Positions 1 through 8,690 are shown, numbered from the stretch's first letter. The stretch is DNA of 40,838 bases from Myroides albus (GCF_009711045.1 NZ_WMJX01000017.1:15458-56295); one strand, 5' to 3'. Program-made: numbers and translations. The notes: a model not told the origin generated them from the letters alone.

Positions 1-1
1 G

Positions 2-82
2 TGGGGAGAGCAGGATTCGAACCTGCGAAGGTTTCCCAACGGATTTACAGTCCGTCCTCGTTGGCCGCTTGAGTATCTCCCC
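2..82 (-). tRNA. tRNA-Tyr (GTA), copy 3 of the array
   Basis: On the minus strand the acceptor arms GGGGAGA and TCTCCCC pair perfectly. The anticodon loop carries GTA (seen as 'ttacagtcc' on the plus strand), and there is a long variable arm as in bacterial tRNA-Tyr. The TTCGAAT T-loop is intact. The 3' CCA cannot be judged because the window starts one base past the discriminator. This is the last copy in transcription order of three nearly identical genes spaced 122-123 bp apart. Confidence 0.96.
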
Positions 83-123
83 TCCGATATTTTAAAATGT
101 ATTATAGTCTATAAAAATAGTAG

Positions 124-204
124 TGGGGAGAGCAGGATTCGAACCTGCGAAGGTTTCCCAACGGATTTACAGTCCGTCCTCGTTGGCCGCTTGAGTATCT
201 CCCC
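124..204 (-). tRNA. tRNA-Tyr (GTA), copy 2 of the array
   Basis: The mature sequence looks identical to the flanking copies: GGGGAGA acceptor, GTA anticodon, long variable arm. The bases after the discriminator read CTA, so CCA is not encoded and must be added by the CCA-adding enzyme, for which a candidate lies at 31257-32693. The spacers on both sides resemble each other (both contain 'tattttanaat' and 'agtctata'), so the whole unit of about 122 bp was duplicated, not just the tRNA. Confidence 0.96.
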
Positions 205-243
205 TCCGGTATTTTACAATATTTTTACAGTCTATAAGAACTT

Positions 244-327
244 TGGTGGGGAGAGCAGGATTCGAACCTGCGAAGGTTTCCCAACGGATTTACAGTCCGT
301 CCTCGTTGGCCGCTTGAGTATCTCCCC
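244..327 (-). tRNA. tRNA-Tyr (GTA), copy 1 of the array, CCA encoded
   Basis: This is the promoter-proximal copy. The acceptor stem, GTA anticodon and long variable arm match the other copies. Unlike copy 2, the three bases after the discriminator (246-244 on the minus strand) read CCA, so the 3' end is genomically encoded. It lies about 36 bp downstream of a consensus Bacteroidota promoter, which fits co-transcription of all three copies. Confidence 0.96.
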
Positions 328-363
328 TAAGCTTGATTGCTTATCTTCTTGTTAAGAACGGTG

Positions 364-393
364 CAAAGATAGAGCTGTTTCCTTAATCTGCAA
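364..393 (-). promoter_or_regulatory. promoter of the tRNA-Tyr array
   Basis: On the minus strand TTG (393-391) is followed after 19 bases by TATCTTTG (371-364). This matches the Bacteroidota sigma-A consensus TTG-N19-TAnnTTTG exactly. It points toward the three tRNA-Tyr genes. Confidence 0.8.
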
Positions 394-421
394 GCGTTCT
401 TGAATTTTTTTTTGAAGTTTT

Positions 422-472
422 ATTTTCTCTGTACTGCTAAACCTTTGGTTATAAAAATAGTACAGAGAAAAT
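422..472. repeat. 14-bp perfect inverted repeat, possible kdsA terminator
   Basis: The arms at 422-435 and 459-472 (attttctctgtact and its complement) are perfectly complementary with a 23-base loop. The loop itself contains ACC-TTT-GGT. It lies 16 bp past the kdsA stop and about 30 bp upstream of the tRNA-Tyr -33 element. On the minus strand the downstream arm is not followed by a U-run, whereas the plus-strand side is T-rich, so it is an imperfect terminator for kdsA. A protein-binding site is possible. Confidence 0.55.
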
Positions 473-488
473 TATTTTTCATTTTATT

Positions 489-1307
489 TTAGAATTTATT
501 TACTGTTTGGCGTATCGCAACTAATTTAGTCATCAAGTCTTCAAAATAGTCCAAATGCAACATGTTTGCTCCATCACTTTTTGCATTAGCTGGATCGAAA
601 TGTGTCTCTAAAAATAATCCATCAACTCCTACTGCAATACCCGCTTTTGCGATAGTTCCAATAAGGTCAGGTCTACCTCCAGTAACACCAGAACTTTGAT
701 TTGGCTGTTGTAATGAATGTGTAATATCTAAAACAGTTGTTCCAAATTGTTTCATAGTTGGAATACCTCTATAGTCAACGATCATGTCTTGGTAGCCAAA
801 CATAGTACCTCTGTCCGTCATCATTACGTTCTCATTGTTGCAATCCAGTACTTTTTGAACTGCGTGTTTCATACTTTCAGGACTCATGAACTGCCCTTTT
901 TTCAAGTTAACAGTTTTACCTGTGTTAGCAGCAGCAACCACAAGATCTGTTTGTCTAACTAAGAAAGCAGGTATCTGCAAGATGTCAACGTATTCTGCTG
1001 CCATTGTAGCATCGCTAATTTCGTGAATGTCTGTTACAGTTGGAACACCAAATTCCTTACTTACTTTTTGCAAGATTTTTAGTGCTTTTTCGTCGCCAAT
1101 TCCCGTAAAACTATCAATTCTCGAGCGGTTTGCTTTTTTGAACGACCCCTTGAATACGTATGGTATTTTCAATTTGTCTGTTACTTTAACAATGTGCTCT
1201 GCGATGCGCATTGCCATTTCTTCACCTTCAATAGCACAAGGACCTGCTAATAAAAAGAAATTATCAGCATCCGTATTTTTGATTTGTGGGATATTATTTA
1301 AGTTCAT
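489..1307 (-). CDS. kdsA: 3-deoxy-8-phosphooctulonate synthase (KDO-8-P synthase)
   Basis: This cytoplasmic enzyme condenses phosphoenolpyruvate with arabinose-5-phosphate to make KDO-8-phosphate, a precursor of the lipopolysaccharide inner core. At 272 aa it has the normal family length. Diagnostic stretches include LLAGPCAIE near residue 20, FKGSFKKANR near 54, the GTMFGY segment near 167, the DITHS motif around 195 and the FLETHFDP motif around 234. It starts 12 bp downstream of the DUF4199 gene on the same strand and is probably co-transcribed with it. The ATG has only a weak upstream purine run, as usual in this phylum. Confidence in family and function is high. Confidence 0.95.
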   Translation of the reverse strand: MNLNNIPQIKNTDADNFFLLAGPCAIEGEEMAMRIAEHIVKVTDKLKIPYVFKGSFKKANRSRIDSFTGIGDEKALKILQKVSKEFGVPTVTDIHEISDATMAAEYVDILQIPAFLVRQTDLVVAAANTGKTVNLKKGQFMSPESMKHAVQKVLDCNNENVMMTDRGTMFGYQDMIVDYRGIPTMKQFGTTVLDITHSLQQPNQSSGVTGGRPDLIGTIAKAGIAVGVDGLFLETHFDPANAKSDGANMLHLDYFEDLMTKLVAIRQTVNKF

Positions 1308-1319
1308 AATCTTATCAGT

Positions 1320-1883
1320 TTAATATGTCTTTCTTTTTGTTTTGTTCTTTTTTACTTTGACTACTTCTGCTTTTTGAGTCGCATTTTTCTTTAGCAGTTC
1401 TTTGTCTTTGGTTTGTTGAAAATAAGAAACTACTGCGATGATAACTACTCCAAACGACAAGTTATTGGTAACACCGTTTCTAAGGAAAATGTCAAAGGTA
1501 GCATTCTTTTGAGCTTCTTCAAGCGGAATGTTGGTTTGTGTTACAATAGCTTGAGTCAAAGTATCCATGAATTCAGGAGTCACTTGATTAAAGGTAATGT
1601 ATTGAATCATTGGGTAAAAGAATGTGATCAGAATACACATGACCAATCCACTTAAAAATGCTTTTTGCCAAGTAATAATACCGTTGTAAAATTCTTTCTT
1701 TTTCTGTCTTATACCTAACCAATAGAAAAGAATTAGAATAAAATTAAAAAGTATTTCAAGAAGGACTTCGAATCGGATCTTTTCAACGCTATGAAAACCC
1801 AGTGATTTAACTACAAACATCCAGACTAATGCAGCAAGTGTAGCAATCGCAGCCCACTTAAACTCAATTGAGAAGTTTCTCAT
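1320..1883 (-). CDS. DUF4199 family membrane protein
   Basis: A 187-aa protein of unknown function, recognised as DUF4199 from its pattern. A first membrane helix (residues about 10-28) is followed by a second (about 42-60). A short YNGIITWQKAF segment leads into a third helix with FFYPMIQYI. A loop with PEFMDTL and a fourth helix (about 143-157) come next, and then a Lys-rich cytoplasmic tail. The family is common in Bacteroidota and often sits near cell-envelope or DUF-type genes. It is first in a two-gene unit with kdsA (12-bp gap), so a link to the envelope is possible but not shown. The ATG at 1883 is the only sensible start. Confidence 0.85.
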   Translation of the reverse strand: MRNFSIEFKWAAIATLAALVWMFVVKSLGFHSVEKIRFEVLLEILFNFILILFYWLGIRQKKKEFYNGIITWQKAFLSGLVMCILITFFYPMIQYITFNQVTPEFMDTLTQAIVTQTNIPLEEAQKNATFDIFLRNGVTNNLSFGVVIIAVVSYFQQTKDKELLKKNATQKAEVVKVKKNKTKRKTY

Positions 1884-1907
1884 TATGCTATATTAAAATT
1901 AATACCT

Positions 1908-1915
1908 CAAAATTA
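1908..1915 (-). promoter_or_regulatory. -7 element upstream of the DUF4199-kdsA unit
   Basis: TAATTTTG on the minus strand fits TAnnTTTG exactly and lies 25 bp upstream of the DUF4199 start. No TTG is found 17-23 bp further upstream, so only the -7 half is supported. Confidence 0.45.
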
Positions 1916-2053
1916 AAGTTTTTATTTTAGAGTATAAAATGTATTTTATTTTGATTTTTTTTATTAGATTTAAAGTTACTATTGATAACTCATTATGATT
2001 TAGACTATAAAACCAACAAATTTTAACCATTAATCAACAAAAAATGCTTTATT

Positions 2054-2560
2054 ATGAAAACAATTATTTTGATTCGACACGCTAAATCTTGTTGGGATAT
2101 AGTAACAGATGACAAAAGTCGTCCTTTGTCACGTCGCGGAATTAAAGATGCGCATTTAGTTTCAAATGCAATATTGTCTTATCTGCCAAAAAAATTCATT
2201 GTTTGGTCAAGTACAGCTGTACGCGCAAAACAAACTGCAATCATCTTTGGTCAGAATATGGATATTAACTTAGATTGTATCGTTTATAATGATGAGCTTT
2301 ATACTTTTGATGAGTATGATCTTTTGAAAGTCATAAAAAAATGCAAAAATGAACATAATACTCTAATTCTTTTTGGGCATAATGACGCTATAACAAATTT
2401 TGTTAATAAATTTGGTAACGAATCTTTCGAGAATATTCCAACTTCAGGGTCTGTCATTATGAAATTTAGCATAGATAATTGGGAGGATATTTGCAAAGGG
2501 AAGATTCAATTAACCATATTCCCAAGAGATTTAAAAAATAATGAACACAAATACGCCTAA
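2054..2560 (+). CDS. SixA-like histidine phosphatase family protein
   Basis: A 168-aa member of the histidine phosphatase (phosphoglycerate mutase) superfamily. The N-terminus LIRHAKS holds the catalytic His9, the WSSTAVRAKQTA block is the conserved second segment, and LFGHND near residue 114 carries the second His. The short length and RHAKS motif fit SixA phosphohistidine phosphatases. The 3' end overlaps ppk1 by 20 bp, so translation of the two is probably coupled. Polyphosphate kinase 1 autophosphorylates on histidine, so an action on that protein is a tempting but unproven idea. A small-molecule phosphatase role remains possible. Confidence 0.85.
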   Translation: MKTIILIRHAKSCWDIVTDDKSRPLSRRGIKDAHLVSNAILSYLPKKFIVWSSTAVRAKQTAIIFGQNMDINLDCIVYNDELYTFDEYDLLKVIKKCKNEHNTLILFGHNDAITNFVNKFGNESFENIPTSGSVIMKFSIDNWEDICKGKIQLTIFPRDLKNNEHKYA

Positions 2561-4655
2561 ATACCATTACGTAGATAGAGAGAAAAGTTGGTTGTCTTTT
2601 AATGAAAGAGTACTGCAAGAAGCAGCTGACTCAACTGTACCGCTATTAGAAAGACTTAGATTTATTGGGATTTTTTCCAACAATCTGGATGAGTTCTTTC
2701 GCGTGCGCTATGCGACAATTAGACGAATGACACTTACTGGTCAAAGCAACCGAAAATTGAGTAGTGGAGAAGTTGTCAAAACGCTATTGAGTGAGATTAC
2801 GAAAAGAGTAATTGAACTACAAAACGAAAGTTTGCGTATTCTGACAGAAGTTGAATCGAAGTTGGAGGAGGAGAATATTTTTATTGTCAATGACAAGGAA
2901 ATAAACGAAAAGCAACAAGCTTTTGTAAAGGATTTCTTTCTGCATCAAGTATCTCCTGACTTAGTGACAATTATATTAAGTGATTTAGCTGAGTTTCCTT
3001 TATTGAGAGATACGCATGGGTATCTTGTTGTGAAATTGATGTTAGATGACAAATTAGTGCAAAAGCATCAATCAGAGAAAATTAGAAAGGCTGTATCTCC
3101 TGTGCGTTATGCTATTATAGAAATACCAAATATAATCAATCGCTTTGTAGAACTCCCTTGTGAAGGAGATAAGAAGTTTATCATTATGATAGATGATATT
3201 ATCCGATTTAATTTAGATTCTATTTTCAATATTATTGATTATAAGGCGGAAGCAGCTCATATGATTAAAATCACAAGAGATGCTGAATTAGACTTCGATA
3301 CGGATTTACACAAGTCGTTTGTAGAAAAAATATCAAGTGGAGTCAGGGATAGAAGAGAGGGTGCTGTTGTTCGATTTGTCTTTGACCGCGAGATGGAGGA
3401 GGAAACTTTGCAGTTTTTACTTCAGAATATTGAAATAGAATTGAACGACAGTATTATCCCTGGTGGCAGGTATCACAATAGACGAGATTATATGGGGTTT
3501 CCCAATATGGGGAGAACGGATCTTACCTATCCAAAATTACTGCCAGTAGGAGTGCCTAATTTAAGTCTTGAAGATAGTATTATACAGCAAGTACAGAAGA
3601 AAGATTATATGGTATATACTCCTTATCAATCTTTTTCATATTTGGTTAAATTTTTAAGGGAAGCTGCATTAGACCCCCAAGTATTATCTATAAAAATCAC
3701 TTTATATCGATTAGCTAAGAACTCGCAGATTATCAGTTCTTTGATAAATGCAGTGAAGAATGGCAAGCAAGTAATTGCTCAGATTGAATTACAGGCGCGT
3801 TTCGACGAGGCTAGTAATATCTATTATTCAGAGTTAATGCAAGCAGAGGGCATTCACTTAATTTTTGGTGTAAAAGGGCTAAAAGTACACAGTAAGATAT
3901 GTGTTGTTGAGCGTCTGGAGAATAAAAAAGTAAAGAGATACGGCTTTATATCAACAGGGAACTTTAATGAAAGTACGAGTAAAATCTATACAGATGTCAC
4001 TTTGTTTACAAGTCATAATCAGATTATGAAAGACGTTTCCAAAGTATTTGAGTTTTTACAAGTAAACTATAGGGTTCACAAATACAAACACCTTTTAGTA
4101 TCTCCTCATTATACTCGTAAGGGATTTTATAAGCTAATCGAGCGTGAGATAACTAATGCTAAAAATGGTTTGCCTGCTTATATAGGGTTGAAAATGAATA
4201 GCTTGTCAGATATTAAGATGATTGATAAACTATATGATGCAAGTTGTGCAGGAGTGAAAATACAATTGATTATTAGGGGAATATGCTCTCTTATTCCTGG
4301 TGTGCCTGGTATGAGCGAGAATATCGAAGCAATTAGTATCGTAGATAGGTTCTTAGAGCATTCTCGAGTTTATATCTTCGGCAATAACGACAAACCTGCA
4401 GTATATATTTCTTCTGCAGATTTTATGACTAGAAATTTAGATGAAAGGGTAGAGGTGACTTGTCCAATTTACGATGAGGATATCAAGCAAGAATTAATTG
4501 ACACTTTCAATATCGGTTGGAAAGGAAACTATAAGACGCGTATTCAAAGTGGTGATTTATCTAATAATTACAGAAAAATTGAAGAAGGAGAAGTTTTCCA
4601 TTCTCAAATGGAAATGTATAAATATTACAGAGAAAAATTAAATAACAAGAGTTAA
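2541..4655 (+). CDS. ppk1: polyphosphate kinase 1
   Basis: This enzyme reversibly transfers the terminal phosphate of ATP to inorganic polyphosphate. At 704 aa it has full family length. The N-terminal domain begins with the YVDREKSWLSFNERVL motif and continues through the SNNLDEFFRVR motif. The phospholipase-D-like catalytic domains contain GLKVHSK, with His450 the expected autophosphorylated residue, and a later RFLEHSRVYIF segment with the second conserved His. It overlaps the SixA-like gene by 20 bp and is followed after 8 bp by an exopolyphosphatase, which makes a synthesis-degradation operon. Nothing is truncated. Confidence 0.96.
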   Translation: MNTNTPKYHYVDREKSWLSFNERVLQEAADSTVPLLERLRFIGIFSNNLDEFFRVRYATIRRMTLTGQSNRKLSSGEVVKTLLSEITKRVIELQNESLRILTEVESKLEEENIFIVNDKEINEKQQAFVKDFFLHQVSPDLVTIILSDLAEFPLLRDTHGYLVVKLMLDDKLVQKHQSEKIRKAVSPVRYAIIEIPNIINRFVELPCEGDKKFIIMIDDIIRFNLDSIFNIIDYKAEAAHMIKITRDAELDFDTDLHKSFVEKISSGVRDRREGAVVRFVFDREMEEETLQFLLQNIEIELNDSIIPGGRYHNRRDYMGFPNMGRTDLTYPKLLPVGVPNLSLEDSIIQQVQKKDYMVYTPYQSFSYLVKFLREAALDPQVLSIKITLYRLAKNSQIISSLINAVKNGKQVIAQIELQARFDEASNIYYSELMQAEGIHLIFGVKGLKVHSKICVVERLENKKVKRYGFISTGNFNESTSKIYTDVTLFTSHNQIMKDVSKVFEFLQVNYRVHKYKHLLVSPHYTRKGFYKLIEREITNAKNGLPAYIGLKMNSLSDIKMIDKLYDASCAGVKIQLIIRGICSLIPGVPGMSENIEAISIVDRFLEHSRVYIFGNNDKPAVYISSADFMTRNLDERVEVTCPIYDEDIKQELIDTFNIGWKGNYKTRIQSGDLSNNYRKIEEGEVFHSQMEMYKYYREKLNNKS

Positions 4656-4663
4656 TATAATAT

Positions 4664-5575
4664 ATGCTAAAGATAAAGAAATACGCCGCTATAGACATTG
4701 GTTCTAATGCCATGAGATTATTAATAACGAACATAGTTGAGGAAAAAGGAAAAACGACTGTGTTTAATAAGAGTTCATTGATTAGGGTCCCAGTGCGTTT
4801 AGGACAAGATTCATTTACTAAAGGAGAAATTAGTGAAGAGTCGAAGTTGCGTATGATTGATTCTATGAAGGCCTTTTATTTGCTAATGAAGGTAAATAAG
4901 GTGGATAGGTATATGGCTTGTGCTACAAGTGCTATGAGAGAGGCTGAAAATGGAGAGGAGATTGTAGAGGAGATATATAAAGAATCTGGAATAAAGATTA
5001 GTATAATTGATGGGAAAAAAGAAGCGATGATAATTGCGTCCTCTGATTTAAAACACTTTATCAACAGTACACAAAATGTGATGTATATTGATGTAGGTGG
5101 GGGGAGCACTGAGTTTACGATATTTTCAAATGGAGAACAAGTTGCATCTCAGTCGTTTAGAAATGGTACAGTGCGACTGATAAACGATATGGTACCTAAA
5201 TCAGTTTGGATAGAGATAGAATCGTGGATCAAGGAGAATACAGTAAACTTAAAAGACCTTGTTGTTGTCGGATCTGGTGGGAATATCAATAAGATATTTA
5301 AGATGTCAGCCAAAGCACAAGATAAACCTTTAACTTATAGTTATTTGACACAGCAATACAATAAGTTAAAGGAGATGTCTTATGATGAGCGTATTTCCGA
5401 ATTAGGTTTGAATCCAGATCGCGCCGACGTTATTATACCAGCTCTACGCATTTATAGCAGCGCGATGAAATGGAGTGGTGCTAAGTATATTTACGTTCCT
5501 AAGATAGGAGTATCCGATGGAATCGTTAAAGCGATTTACTATGACCGTGTGCCATTAGATTATCAAAGTATGTAA
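4664..5575 (+). CDS. ppx: exopolyphosphatase / pppGpp phosphatase (Ppx-GppA family)
   Basis: A 303-aa protein of the ASKHA phosphatase fold. AAIDIGSNAMRLLI at residues 8-21 is the first phosphate-binding loop, ATSAMREAENG near 85 the conserved helix region, and YIDVGGGSTEFTIF near 142 the second nucleotide or phosphate loop. It is shorter than E. coli Ppx (about 500 aa) and lacks the C-terminal HD-like domain, as in many Bacteroidota homologs. It lies 8 bp behind ppk1 and ends 11 bp from the convergent TIGR02757 gene. The sequence does not separate polyphosphate from pppGpp activity; the operon favours polyphosphate. Confidence 0.9.
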   Translation: MLKIKKYAAIDIGSNAMRLLITNIVEEKGKTTVFNKSSLIRVPVRLGQDSFTKGEISEESKLRMIDSMKAFYLLMKVNKVDRYMACATSAMREAENGEEIVEEIYKESGIKISIIDGKKEAMIIASSDLKHFINSTQNVMYIDVGGGSTEFTIFSNGEQVASQSFRNGTVRLINDMVPKSVWIEIESWIKENTVNLKDLVVVGSGGNINKIFKMSAKAQDKPLTYSYLTQQYNKLKEMSYDERISELGLNPDRADVIIPALRIYSSAMKWSGAKYIYVPKIGVSDGIVKAIYYDRVPLDYQSM

Positions 5576-5586
5576 ATATAGGCTAT

Positions 5587-6345
5587 TTAGAATTTTTCAA
5601 TAGCACCTAAGCCAAATAAGGCAAAGTCATATTTTACTGGATCTATAGGATCCATCTGACGCAAAACATTATCTAATTCAGCTAATGCTTTTGCGTCATT
5701 TTGTTTGCGCTTTAGTATCCCCAGTTTACGAGCAACATTGCCAGAGTGTACATCTAAGGGACAAGATAGATCAGCGGTGCTTATGGTATTCCATATGCCA
5801 AGATCTACACCGTTATTGTCATTTCGCACCATCCAGCGGAGGTACATATTAATTCTCTTTGCAGCAGAGCCTTTCATAGGGTCGGAGATGTGTTTCTCTG
5901 ATCGAGTAGGGTGTTCTATTTCAAAAAATAATCTTTTGAAATTAGATATTCTCTCTTGCATAGGAGCAGATGTATTTGCAAAAACACTTTCTAAACCATT
6001 GTGATTGGTATAAATGTGTTTGAGCCCTTTTATAAAAGTTGCAAAATCTACTCCGTTAAAGGTTCTATGGACGAATGAATCAAGATTGTCTAAGTGGTCT
6101 TGCTTGTGCTCCATAACGAAATCGTAAGGAGAATTCCCCATGAGTTCCATCATTCGCTTCGCATTCTTTATAATCATCTTTCTATTGCCCCATGCTATAG
6201 TAGCACTTAGGTAGCCAGCAATTTCAATATCCTCTTTCAACGTGTAAAGATGTGGTATCTGAATCGGATCATCAACAATAAAAGCTGGAGCATTGTATAA
6301 AAGAACTTTTTCGTCTAAAAATTCTTTAAGATCGTTTAAATTCAT
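5587..6345 (-). CDS. TIGR02757 (DUF2400) family protein
   Basis: A 252-aa protein recognised as TIGR02757 from the IAGYLSATIAWGNRKMI segment near residue 40, the FNGVDF segment, the KGSAAKRINMYLRWMVR segment near 155 and the PLDVHSGNVARKLG block near 195. The last two resemble the helix-hairpin-helix end of DNA glycosylase-type proteins, but no biochemical function is established to my knowledge. It is 8 bp downstream of the ABC ATPase on the same strand, a pairing that suggests co-transcription without a clear functional link. No signal peptide or membrane segment is seen. Confidence 0.85.
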   Translation of the reverse strand: MNLNDLKEFLDEKVLLYNAPAFIVDDPIQIPHLYTLKEDIEIAGYLSATIAWGNRKMIIKNAKRMMELMGNSPYDFVMEHKQDHLDNLDSFVHRTFNGVDFATFIKGLKHIYTNHNGLESVFANTSAPMQERISNFKRLFFEIEHPTRSEKHISDPMKGSAAKRINMYLRWMVRNDNNGVDLGIWNTISTADLSCPLDVHSGNVARKLGILKRKQNDAKALAELDNVLRQMDPIDPVKYDFALFGLGAIEKF

Positions 6346-6353
6346 TTGTTTTA

Positions 6354-7019
6354 TTACTTTGATACTATAATTCCATCAACCATTGTAAGCTTTCTATCTG
6401 CCATATCAGCTAATTCTTCATTGTGAGTAACAATGACAAAAGTTTGTCCTAATTCATCTCTTAATTGGAAGAATAGTTTGTGGAGGTTTTCTGCCGAGTG
6501 CGTATCTAAATTTCCCGAAGGCTCATCTGCGAAAATGACCTGTGGCTTGTTAATTAGAGCTCTTGCAACTGCCACTCTTTGCTGTTCTCCTCCTGATAGT
6601 TCAGATGGATAGTGCTTTATCCTATGAGATAGATCTAAGTAATTTAACAGATCAATAGCGTCTTGTTCCACTTCTGAAATAGTTTTTCCAGCTATAAGAG
6701 CGGGAAGATAAACATTTTCTAAAGCTGTGAACTCAGGGAGTAATTGGTGAAATTGGAAGATAAATCCAAGGTTTAGGTTTCTAAACTTAGAAAGTTCTTT
6801 ATCGTCTAACTGCAGTATATCGCTGCCATTGATATGTAGAGAGGTGTTTTCTTGTGTAGTAGGATGATCAAGAGTACCTAATATTTGTAATAAAGTTGTT
6901 TTTCCTGCACCAGATGCACCAACAATAGATACAACTTCTCCTTTTTTAATGTGAAGATCTACTCCTTTAAGGACTTCTAATTTATCGTAGAATTTGTGAA
7001 TATTTACTGCTCTAATCAT
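6354..7019 (-). CDS. ABC transporter ATP-binding protein, LolD/MacB type
   Basis: A 221-aa stand-alone ATPase subunit. Walker [10 protein letters not shown] is at residues 34-42, the Q-loop region reads [17 protein letters not shown], the signature is LSGGEQQR, and Walker B is [12 protein letters not shown] with the H-loop at IVTHNEE. The [16 protein letters not shown] pattern is typical of the LolD / FtsE / MacB branch, which drives lipoprotein release or mechanotransmission from the inner membrane. No permease gene is adjacent here, so the partner must be encoded elsewhere. It is first in a unit with the TIGR02757 gene. Confidence 0.9.
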   Translation of the reverse strand: MIRAVNIHKFYDKLEVLKGVDLHIKKGEVVSIVGASGAGKTTLLQILGTLDHPTTQENTSLHINGSDILQLDDKELSKFRNLNLGFIFQFHQLLPEFTALENVYLPALIAGKTISEVEQDAIDLLNYLDLSHRIKHYPSELSGGEQQRVAVARALINKPQVIFADEPSGNLDTHSAENLHKLFFQLRDELGQTFVIVTHNEELADMADRKLTMVDGIIVSK

Positions 7020-7277
7020 ATTTTGATTGTGGTTTTAGTATTGCAAAGTAACGATTTTTATGTTGCAAGAGCGAAACTTTGTCAGATTGTTTTTACAGTT
7101 ATCAAATAAGTAATTGTGGAAATTACTTTAGAATTTAGTAGAACGACAAAGTCAAAGTAAGATTGTGAATACTTTGCTGTGACATATAACAACTAATTAA
7201 TTCAGTCATTTTTTTTTATAGCGTAAAATATAATATTTTTATCTCTGATAAATAGTAATAGAAAATAGTATAAACAA

Positions 7278-7826
7278 ATGGAGAACAATATAAACTTGCA
7301 AAAGGCCATTTTTGCTGGAGGGTGCTTTTGGTGTACAGAAGCCATTTTTAAAAACTTAAAAGGAGTAGAACAAGTGCTACCTGGATATATTGGAGGACAC
7401 ACAGTTGATCCTACTTATGAGCAGGTTTGTACAGGAGAGACCGGTTTTGCAGAGGCAATTCAAATTATGTATGATGGAAATGTTGTTAATTACAATCAAT
7501 TGTTAGAGGTATTCTTTGCAACTCATAATCCTACTACTTTGAATAGGCAAGGAGCAGATGTGGGCACACAGTACCGAAGTGAGATATTTTATACGGGTCT
7601 TGAGCAGAAGACTTTAGCAGAGGAGTACATAGCTGTGTTGAGTCAAGAGCGCGTATTTGAAGATCCTATAGTAACTGTAGTCAGTAAGGCAACTTTATTT
7701 TATGTAGCAGAAGATTATCACAAAGATTACTTTGCTGTTAAGGGGGATAGTAATCCCTATTGTCAGATGGTTGTAAAGCCCAAAGTAGATAAGTTTATGA
7801 CCAACTTTAGTAATAGAGTAAAATAA
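7278..7826 (+). CDS. msrA: peptide-methionine (S)-S-oxide reductase
   Basis: A 182-aa cytoplasmic repair enzyme that reduces methionine-S-sulfoxide in proteins. The catalytic motif GGCFWCTE places the nucleophile at Cys16. The conserved YIGGHTVDPTYEQVCTG segment, the FFATHNPTTLNRQGADVGTQYRS segment and the AEDYHKDYF segment are all present. A C-terminal Cys (in NPYCQMV) could act as resolving residue together with Cys19. No signal peptide or MsrB fusion is present. The ATG at 7278 is preferred because it starts just upstream of the conserved first strand. It appears monocistronic. Confidence 0.96.
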   Translation: MENNINLQKAIFAGGCFWCTEAIFKNLKGVEQVLPGYIGGHTVDPTYEQVCTGETGFAEAIQIMYDGNVVNYNQLLEVFFATHNPTTLNRQGADVGTQYRSEIFYTGLEQKTLAEEYIAVLSQERVFEDPIVTVVSKATLFYVAEDYHKDYFAVKGDSNPYCQMVVKPKVDKFMTNFSNRVK

Positions 7827-8205
7827 GTTAGATGTGATTGGGATGTCATTGCAAACTATCATATCGAAAGACTGACAACCTTTTTGCGAATTGGCTAAGG
7901 TGTTAGAGCTGTTTTCTTTTTAGGGGATTGAGATGATAATTATTTAGTATTTGCAGTGATATCCTCATCGTGCTTAATGTTGCTCTATCTAATCAGAAAG
8001 GGAAAAAAGAATAATTTAGTTTACTTCATTTTAGAATTATTGTCGAGAATTAATCTTATGCTAACTTTTGCATTAAAATGGCACTGTATAGGGCGAATTA
8101 ATTGGTAGAGGTATTTGTTTAAATCATAAATTTTTATTAAATTTATAATAGAAATAAAAAAGAATAATATTAATAGTGTAATTGATTAACGCAAATTTGT
8201 TCCTT
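7827..8205. other. intergenic stretch with no recognisable gene
   Basis: About 380 bp between msrA and a small lipoprotein gene. I see no ORF with coding character and no strong hairpin. The only signal is a possible plus-strand promoter at 8115-8145: TTG, 20 bases, then TAAATTTA, one mismatch from TAnnTTTG. It would serve the lipoprotein gene. Confidence 0.4.
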
Positions 8206-8628
8206 ATGAAGAAAATTTTTACAATTCTATTTTTGGCATTAGCTTTTGGTGCTTGTAAAAATACAAAAGAAAGTAAGTCTCTTGGAGATCAGAGAGCTGG
8301 TGAATCTGTAATTGGTATGTATTACTACTTTGTTACAAATCAGAAATTAGATTCTTTACCTAATTACGTGGATAGCGAAAGTTTCACTGCTCAAGATGTA
8401 GAGGCATTAACAAGTCAAATAAAAGAAAGACATGACAGCTTAGGACCTATTGAAAGTTTTAAAATGGCTGACTGGAAATTAACAGAGCACAACAAAAAGG
8501 AGAAAACAAAAGATTTCATTTTTGATTATACTGTAGAGTATAAGACAAAAACAGTAAAAGAAAGAATCCATCTTGATAGAAAAGGTAAGGATTTGAAAAT
8601 ATCTAAAATTGAGTTTGATGTAGAGTAA
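8206..8628 (+). CDS. small predicted lipoprotein, function unknown
   Basis: A 140-aa protein when started at the ATG at 8206. An upstream in-frame start at 8182 would place eight residues before the signal peptide and is less likely. MKKIFTILFLALAFGAC is a lipoprotein signal peptide with Cys17 as the lipidated residue; the -3 position is Phe, which is unusual. The mature part resembles the NTF2-like domains found in DUF4019/DUF3887-type proteins (helix, then long beta strands ending in FIFDYTVEYKTKTVKERIHL), but I cannot assign a family firmly. A strong bidirectional terminator follows 22 bp after the stop. Probably monocistronic. Confidence 0.75.
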   Translation: MKKIFTILFLALAFGACKNTKESKSLGDQRAGESVIGMYYYFVTNQKLDSLPNYVDSESFTAQDVEALTSQIKERHDSLGPIESFKMADWKLTEHNKKEKTKDFIFDYTVEYKTKTVKERIHLDRKGKDLKISKIEFDVE

Positions 8629-8650
8629 TATCTACGGTAATTCAATAGTA

Positions 8651-8690
8651 AAAAAAACACCTCACAATTTTAATTGTGAGGTGTTTTTTT
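8651..8690. terminator. bidirectional intrinsic terminator
   Basis: The 19-base arms 8651-8669 and 8672-8690 are perfectly complementary, with a CACCTCACAATT core and A/T tails on both sides. It can terminate the lipoprotein gene (plus) and the convergent gene at 8689-9204 (minus), whose stop codon overlaps the arm. Confidence 0.9.
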
